Shown piece after piece: positions 59,216 to 64,000 of a DNA stretch of 64,000 bases; the stretch's first letter is position 1; every line of letters starts with the position of its first letter. The notes under the pieces are model-generated. The model did not search any database, had not been told where the DNA came from, and worked only from the letters and a program-made list of their open reading frames with translations. The translations under genes and the position numbers were made by a program. The DNA is from UBA3839 sp902776985 (GTDB lineage: Bacteria > Bacteroidota > Bacteroidia > Bacteroidales > Bacteroidaceae): positions 1-64,000 of the forward strand of contig CACYSD010000008.1 in assembly GCA_902776985.1 (NCBI GenBank), in the 5' to 3' direction.

Positions 59216-60150
59216 TCGTAGCAGTCGTAGCAAACACATCGTCCACCGAATCCTTCCTTCTGGAATAATAGCGATGTGTTGAGTTCGGATGTGTGGTTAA
59301 GAGCAGACGTTCCCAAGTCGAGGTATGTCTGGTTCCATTGTGTTTTGTTGATAATGTGGTGGAAAAGCAGGTCTAATGCTCCGCAGGCTTTTCCTTCCTC
59401 GTTGGCGGAGATATACTGTGTCTTGATTACTCTTTCTGAACAGTAAAGGAGTGTTCCGCCAAGCATCTGACCTTTGTCGGTGAAAACAGCAAACAGACGT
59501 ATGTTCTCAGGAAAAGCATTCTTAAGCTTGTCAATCTCCTCGAACGTGTGGATTGGCTTTGCGTTGTATTTAGCTTCCAAGTTTGACGAAAGAATATCCC
59601 AGAAAGCTTTCAAATCATCGCTTTCCTTTGTAACGAGACTCAGTTGTTGTGCCTTCTTCACTCCTCGTCTCCGTAGCATGGAGAAAGAAATAGGTGAAGA
59701 AAGAGGTACAACCGATGTTATGTCACGCTCCTGCAGACGAAGAGTAGTGCCCTTGCACTCGTTCAGTGCATAAAGGTCTTCCTCTGCAGGATATCTGTGG
59801 TAGATATGCGGAACGGGTTTGTAAACCACACGCTTCACGCCTCTTTCCCTCAGTTCGTCGCGAAGTAGGTCGAAACACTCACAGACATCAGTTGCAGTCA
59901 TCTTATGATTGCAAATCAGTCCGCCGTAGGTTAGTCCTGCATGGCTGTAAAGTGTGTCACCGACTATGTTTGCAGGAAGTACAGCGCTGAGGTTGTGTTT
60001 CTTGTAAAAGCAGAATGACATGTCTTCAAACCTGTCGCAGTGATAATCCATGTATCTTCGGTCGAAGAGGAAAGTTCCGTTCTTCGACTCAGCTACAAAC
60101 TGATTCCATTGCTGGGATTGGACAGGAGAGTATCGGCTGATTTCTATCAT
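59203..60150 (-). CDS. FemAB-like GNAT acyltransferase in the aminosugar operon
   Basis: 315 residues with the double-GNAT pattern of FemAB/peptidoglycan-bridge-like proteins (PVQSQQWNQFVAESKNGTFL, YSHAGLTYGGLICNHKMTAT, GGTLLYCSERVIKTQYISAN). The position between ketoisomerase and transaminase genes, overlapping both, suggests that it acylates the new amino sugar, a task usually done by the hexapeptide enzyme FdtC. This is inferred from context only; it might instead act on another cell-envelope substrate. Confidence 0.8.
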   Translation of the reverse strand: MIEISRYSPVQSQQWNQFVAESKNGTFLFDRRYMDYHCDRFEDMSFCFYKKHNLSAVLPANIVGDTLYSHAGLTYGGLICNHKMTATDVCECFDLLRDELRERGVKRVVYKPVPHIYHRYPAEEDLYALNECKGTTLRLQERDITSVVPLSSPISFSMLRRRGVKKAQQLSLVTKESDDLKAFWDILSSNLEAKYNAKPIHTFEEIDKLKNAFPENIRLFAVFTDKGQMLGGTLLYCSERVIKTQYISANEEGKACGALDLLFHHIINKTQWNQTYLDLGTSALNHTSELNTSLLFQKEGFGGRCVCYDCYEWIL

Positions 60151-60590
60151 TCTGTGAATTTTAGGAATTCATCGTATTCGTAGATGTACTCGTCTTCGTC
60201 AAACAGTTCGGATGCAAGAACAAGACACACTGCACCTGACGAGAAATCATCAAGTGTGCGCCACACACTGGTACCGACGTAAAGAGCCTGGTAGGGGTGA
60301 TTAAGATGGAATGTTTGCTTATGCTTGCCATCGTCAAGAGTAACGTCAAACGAGCCGCTGACAGCTACTATGACTTCTTTGCAAGTGCGGTGGGCATGTC
60401 CTCCACGGCTTTCACCGCTGGGTACATCATAAGTCCAGTAAACACGTGCAACTTCAAACGGAATGTTTATCAACTGTTCCGCTACTGTAAGGTTGCCGCG
60501 TGGATCTATGTGTTTTGGAAGGTCGAAGATATATCCCTTTGACTTTAGTGGCGAATTATTCATATCAGGTGTAGTCGATGATTTCATCAC
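60147..60590 (-). CDS. fdtA: dTDP-4-oxo-6-deoxyglucose 3,4-ketoisomerase (FdtA/WxcM-like cupin)
   Basis: 147 residues (138 if the Met at 60563 is used). This is a compact cupin with HIDPRGNLTVAEQLINIPFE, RVYWTYDVPSGESRGGHAHR (catalytic His residues), VAVSGSFDVTLDDGKHKQTF and YVGTSVWRTLDDFSSGAVCL. Family members move the keto group from C4 to C3 of dTDP-4-keto-6-deoxyglucose. It is first of a three-gene overlapping operon leading to a dTDP-3-acylamino-3,6-dideoxyhexose, a possible O-antigen or glycoprotein sugar. Confidence 0.92.
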   Translation of the reverse strand: MMKSSTTPDMNNSPLKSKGYIFDLPKHIDPRGNLTVAEQLINIPFEVARVYWTYDVPSGESRGGHAHRTCKEVIVAVSGSFDVTLDDGKHKQTFHLNHPYQALYVGTSVWRTLDDFSSGAVCLVLASELFDEDEYIYEYDEFLKFTE

Positions 60591-60649
60591 TGTGAAATTG
60601 TTGAGTCAGAATATAGAATAATAACGATGTCTGGGGATACAATAGTATG

Positions 60650-63127
60650 TTATTTCCTTATTTTTCTTGTCTGTCCGTTCTCTCGGACTATGTATATCCC
60701 GGAAGGGAGAGTGTCCAAGTCGTCGCTCGCAATTCGCATGCCCGATAGCGTATAGGTCTCGCGTTTGTTTTTTGCAGAGCTGCCTATTGCTCCAATATAG
60801 TCCGGATTGGCATTTACGTTCAGGGTTATTGTGTAGTACACATAACCTGGATGCAGGCTGTTGTTGCCAAGTCGCAGCACAATGGCGTATGTGCCTTCCT
60901 CCGACGGTTTGCCTTTTAGTGTTACCTGTCGTTGAAGGGTGTTGCGGGTGAGTGTAAAATCAGAGTGAAGCCCTCTGTCTTTTGCCGATGGCGTGAAAGT
61001 GGAGTCAACTCCTAACGAACTGCAGTTGTAGTACTGCACAGTGACAGGCATGATACTGTCCCCGAGGTTCAGCGTCTGCTCCATTTGTGATTCGCCTATA
61101 GTGCGCAAACGCGACACAAAGCGGTCGGGGAGATAGTAGCCAAGGTGTGGTGGCTGATTGTATGCCACGTTCTGCCAGCAGATACCCATACGGTAAGTGT
61201 GGTCGTGCATCAGTGTCGGCACTCTGTAGTTGGTGGTTTCGGGAGAGGTGAAGATGTTGAGGGTTTCACTGTCACCGCTGTTCCAAAGAATCACTTCCTC
61301 GCGCCAGTCTCCGAAAATGTCTGCCTGCAGGTTCGGTGTGTTCTTTGTTCCGTTGCAGCTGCTTGAGTTATAGAATCCATAGAGGTCTGCACCCTTCAGT
61401 TTCAGACGTGTGGTGCCGTTGCCATTCCATGAGTCAATAACCGTTCCGTCGAGAAGCTCGTCCTGCACGTCACCATCCCAGTAAATACGGAAGTTGAGAG
61501 ATGTGCTGCCAGCAGAGACTACCTGTCCGGTAGATGCGCTTAACTGGCTTCTTTGATCTGCAGAACTGCAGAAGAATCCACGATGGTCGTTGGACAGTTG
61601 TGCCGCAATACCACGTCCGTTGTCCACTCCTGAGTTCCCGCCTTTCCATATTACTTCGCCTGTAGCAGCGTCGTGAATATCCCATGAGTAAGTTCCTTTC
61701 TCCTCATGAACATCGAATAGTTCCAAACCAGGACGGTCGGGGGCGAGATCGGAGAGGTGTATTGCGTCACCATGTCCGAAGCCTGTTGCGTAGAGCAGTT
61801 TACCATCGTTGTTGAGAGCGGCACTTCCCCAGATGATTTCGTCGCATCCGTCTCCGTCAACATCTGCCACGGAGAGATTGTGGTTGCCGTTGCCGTAGAG
61901 AGTTCGGCTTCCTCCACCCGAAGTTGCTTGACCAGGAGTGTAGGTCTTTGCCGAACCTGTACCGCTGGTAAGCTTATAGCTTGTCTTTGAATCAGAGGCG
62001 TGAAACCATTTCTGTGTCAGTTCCTTGCCGTCGAAGTCCACAGCCCATACGTAGGCGTAGGTGTAGTAGCCTCGGCAGAATACTCCAGCCGGACGTTTGT
62101 CTGGACCGTCGAGGTATGCAACTGCGGCTAAGTATCGTTCGCCACGGTTTCCGTAACTTGCCTTGTCGCTCTTTCCGCTGCGGTCATCCCAGTTGAATGT
62201 TCCACTGGCTGCACCACCATAACCTGTGTCTCGGTTAGGATTATAGAATATCGTATTTATAGCTGCTCCAGTTTGTCCGTTGAACACAGTGAGGTATTCC
62301 TGCCCACCTGTGATGCGTCCGTTGCTATTGCGGTAAACAGTTGTGTTTACTGCACTCTTGATGGTGCTGTTGGTTGTAGCCTGATTCACATATTTCCCTT
62401 TGCCGTCAATACTGCCTGGAGCGGTTTTGCACATCAGCTCGGCATTGCCGTCGCCATCGAAGTCATAAACCATGAACTGAGTGTAGTGGGCACCTGCGCG
62501 GATATTAGGTCCAAGGTCAATACGCCACAGCTTGGTGGCTTCAATTGACTGTCCTTTAACCAAAGAACCATTGCTGTTGCTATAGCTGAATTTATAGCAG
62601 TCAATGAATACATTGCCGGTAACTCCGTTCTGACTGTTGTCTTTAGCGTTGGAAGGATCCCACTTTACAAACAGTTCGTATTCGCCGTCACCGTCCACGT
62701 CTCCCACTGAGCAGTCATTGGGTGAGTAGGAGTAGTCGCTTCCTCCTGCAGGACGTTGGAGCTTAACCTGAAGCACAGGCTCAGTCCAAGGCATGAATAC
62801 ATCAGTCGTGTCAACTGCAACACCATTGTGTTTAGTGACAATCTGGTAGCAACTGGTAGCCTTTCCCTGAGAATCGTTGTAACTTGTGGCACGCCAATAG
62901 TCTGTGACTACTGCTACTCCGTCACGAAGCACATCGAAGGTTGTGTTGTCGTTGTCTTCATTGCCCAGCAGTCGCCAACTGACGAAGATGCCACTTGATT
63001 TCCCTGGAACCGCTACTGCTCCACGTCCCAGTTTCTCCATTTGCATTTCATTAGTGTTCTGAGCTTTTGTCGGAACTGCGCAAAGGAGAAGTAAAGATGC
63101 TATAGCTATTATGGATTTTCTAAACAT
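60650..63127 (-). CDS. PL11 rhamnogalacturonan lyase with T9SS-like tail
   Basis: 825 residues, signal peptide ending at PTKAQ. The sequence MEKLGRGAVAVPGKSSGIFV, SVGDVDGDGEYELFVKWDPS, VYDFDGDGNAELMCKTAPGS and VADVDGDGCDEIIWGSAALN shows the eight-bladed propeller of PL11 with its DxDGDG calcium sites. The enzyme cleaves the rhamnogalacturonan I backbone by beta-elimination. After the ~600-residue propeller comes an Ig-like domain and a tail (TYTLSGMRI ... SGIYIVRENGQT), suggesting T9SS export to the cell surface. It follows the truncated gene by 24 bp on the same strand. Confidence 0.92.
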   Translation of the reverse strand: MFRKSIIAIASLLLLCAVPTKAQNTNEMQMEKLGRGAVAVPGKSSGIFVSWRLLGNEDNDNTTFDVLRDGVAVVTDYWRATSYNDSQGKATSCYQIVTKHNGVAVDTTDVFMPWTEPVLQVKLQRPAGGSDYSYSPNDCSVGDVDGDGEYELFVKWDPSNAKDNSQNGVTGNVFIDCYKFSYSNSNGSLVKGQSIEATKLWRIDLGPNIRAGAHYTQFMVYDFDGDGNAELMCKTAPGSIDGKGKYVNQATTNSTIKSAVNTTVYRNSNGRITGGQEYLTVFNGQTGAAINTIFYNPNRDTGYGGAASGTFNWDDRSGKSDKASYGNRGERYLAAVAYLDGPDKRPAGVFCRGYYTYAYVWAVDFDGKELTQKWFHASDSKTSYKLTSGTGSAKTYTPGQATSGGGSRTLYGNGNHNLSVADVDGDGCDEIIWGSAALNNDGKLLYATGFGHGDAIHLSDLAPDRPGLELFDVHEEKGTYSWDIHDAATGEVIWKGGNSGVDNGRGIAAQLSNDHRGFFCSSADQRSQLSASTGQVVSAGSTSLNFRIYWDGDVQDELLDGTVIDSWNGNGTTRLKLKGADLYGFYNSSSCNGTKNTPNLQADIFGDWREEVILWNSGDSETLNIFTSPETTNYRVPTLMHDHTYRMGICWQNVAYNQPPHLGYYLPDRFVSRLRTIGESQMEQTLNLGDSIMPVTVQYYNCSSLGVDSTFTPSAKDRGLHSDFTLTRNTLQRQVTLKGKPSEEGTYAIVLRLGNNSLHPGYVYYTITLNVNANPDYIGAIGSSAKNKRETYTLSGMRIASDDLDTLPSGIYIVRENGQTRKIRK

Positions 63128-63151
63128 ACCTGAACAATGATGTTTATATGA

Positions 63152-64000
63152 TTATCTGACAATGAACTTGCGTCCGTTGCGAATATAGATACCTGGTTGC
63201 AGGAGTTTCGGGTTAGTCGTGCTGACACGGCGTCCGCTGATTGTGTATATCGTAGCGTTCTCGTCGTTGCTGTAAACATTGGCAATACCTACAGGAGCCA
63301 CGTTGGTAACTCGCAGAATACCTTTTGCGATGTCTGTATCATCCCAGAAGAGACCTTTCTCTACATCAATTATAGCACTTGCGAGTTTTGGTGTACCAAG
63401 CATCTTGGTAGCTTTCCAGAGAATAACCGAGTCGCCTACTTCAGCTGTGAAAGAAGAAGTTACATTCACTTCCACCGTTCCGTTCATGGTGAGAGTTCCG
63501 ATATTCTGAATGCTTGTACCGCCGGTAATGGATGATGTAGCTCCGCGACGCATGTTCAGCAACAATGTAGAACCGTCGTTGAAGGTTACGTTCTTGCCAC
63601 CGAAGTTGATAACTCCTGAAGCGGAATTGTCGAGTACACCTACAATCACTTTACCGTTGACAGTAACAGAACTGTTGGTGAGGTTGCCGTTTGCAGCTGT
63701 CACACCGGCCAGAATCGCATCCTTTGCAACAGTGAGAGCGCCAGTTCCGAGTGAGGCTGTCTGTGTGAATTGCAGTCTTCCTGCGCTGACTTTCACTGAA
63801 CCGGAGTTTGTCCACGCACCCTTGACGGTCATTTTGCATGTTCCGATTTTCTCGAAGAGCGCTTTGTTGGAACCTCCGCCGTCAGCTATAATTCCTTCGA
63901 AAGTGAAGTCTCCAAGTTCATCGCTGCTGTTACCTACACGCCAAGTATTGCTACCGTTGACTGCATTTTGGTTCTGGAAGTTTGCAACAGGATGGTTCAG
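63152..64000 (-). CDS. C-terminal part of a large secreted beta-helix/adhesin-like protein (5' end outside window)
   Basis: The frame is open from 64000 to the stop at 63152 (282 codons present) and has no start in the window; Met at 63832 is internal. It contains autotransporter-like beta-strand repeats (SGRLQFTQTASLGTGALTV-type segments, NSSVTVNGKVIVG, ASGVINFGGKNVTFND) and ends with IYTISGRRV ... PGIYIRNGRKFIVR, a T9SS-like tail. In Bacteroidota such repeats occur in large cell-surface enzymes, so the missing part may hold a catalytic domain, plausibly pectin-related given the PL11 gene beside it. Confidence 0.8.
   Translation of the reverse strand: MNHPVANFQNQNAVNGSNTWRVGNSSDELGDFTFEGIIADGGGSNKALFEKIGTCKMTVKGAWTNSGSVKVSAGRLQFTQTASLGTGALTVAKDAILAGVTAANGNLTNSSVTVNGKVIVGVLDNSASGVINFGGKNVTFNDGSTLLLNMRRGATSSITGGTSIQNIGTLTMNGTVEVNVTSSFTAEVGDSVILWKATKMLGTPKLASAIIDVEKGLFWDDTDIAKGILRVTNVAPVGIANVYSNDENATIYTISGRRVSTTNPKLLQPGIYIRNGRKFIVR

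Noticed and set aside
1..64000. tRNA or rRNA genes
   Set aside because: No cloverleaf with T-loop GTTCRANNC and CCA-type acceptor context or rRNA-like stretch was noticed on either strand by eye; a tRNA scan was not possible.

Overview
The window looks like a chromosomal segment of a gut or rumen Bacteroidota, most probably Prevotellaceae. The evidence is recurrent promoters of the Bacteroidota type (TTTG, about 17-21 nt, TAnnTTTG), many secreted carbohydrate-active enzymes, a PorT homologue of the type IX secretion system (T9SS) with several T9SS-like C-terminal tails, and an arginine operon (argR, GNAT, argG, argC, argD) in the arrangement typical of the phylum. No rRNA, tRNA, CRISPR array, transposase or phage gene was recognised.

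Layout. 1-10.6 kb: a secreted esterase, an AraC regulator, a GH29 alpha-L-fucosidase whose last ~135 residues are shifted out of frame, a PHB-depolymerase/feruloyl-esterase-like enzyme, a TonB-dependent-receptor-type barrel and a lipoprotein. 10.6-22 kb: after a ~900-bp non-coding stretch, a same-strand cluster GH127-GH35-GH2-tandem CE12-unknown, whose activities fit rhamnogalacturonan-type pectin. 22-30.6 kb: rarA, a 59-residue protein, a ferredoxin, porT, a GT2 glycosyltransferase, radC, a membrane protein, a SufT-like protein and a GH43 enzyme. 30.8-38.5 kb: birA-queA divergent from tadA, then the arginine operon. 38.5-42.5 kb: a second ~500-bp copy of the non-coding element, a small outer-membrane barrel, a type II restriction-modification pair and two broken gene remnants. 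42.6-58 kb: acyl-CoA ligase, Sel1-repeat protein, Crp-type regulator, YggS, DUF4494, pta-ackA, a large secreted protein, rmuC, a HerA-like ATPase and enolase. 58-64 kb: a three-gene dTDP-aminosugar operon (FdtA-like, FemAB-like acyltransferase, FdtB-like), a PL11 rhamnogalacturonan lyase, and a secreted protein cut by the window end.

The most unusual signal is a set of small gene cassettes and interspersed repeats placed exactly at gene boundaries inside housekeeping operons. Two homologous DUF559 nuclease-like genes sit between argG and argC and between an acyl-CoA ligase and a Sel1 gene. Both have GC-rich palindromic flanks in opposite orientation, and in both cases the right flank is read in frame as an N-terminal extension of the next gene. 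A four-helix-bundle gene sits between pta and ackA with 35-bp terminal inverted repeats (34/35 identical), and a solo copy of that 35-bp repeat starts at the stop codon of the HerA-like gene. Related repeats recur alone across the window. A separate ~500-bp non-coding element occurs twice (10.7 and 38.5 kb) and carries, in both copies, a leftward promoter with the same 20-nt spacing followed by a terminator-shaped hairpin. All of this was read by eye; no database search, alignment program or folding program was run.
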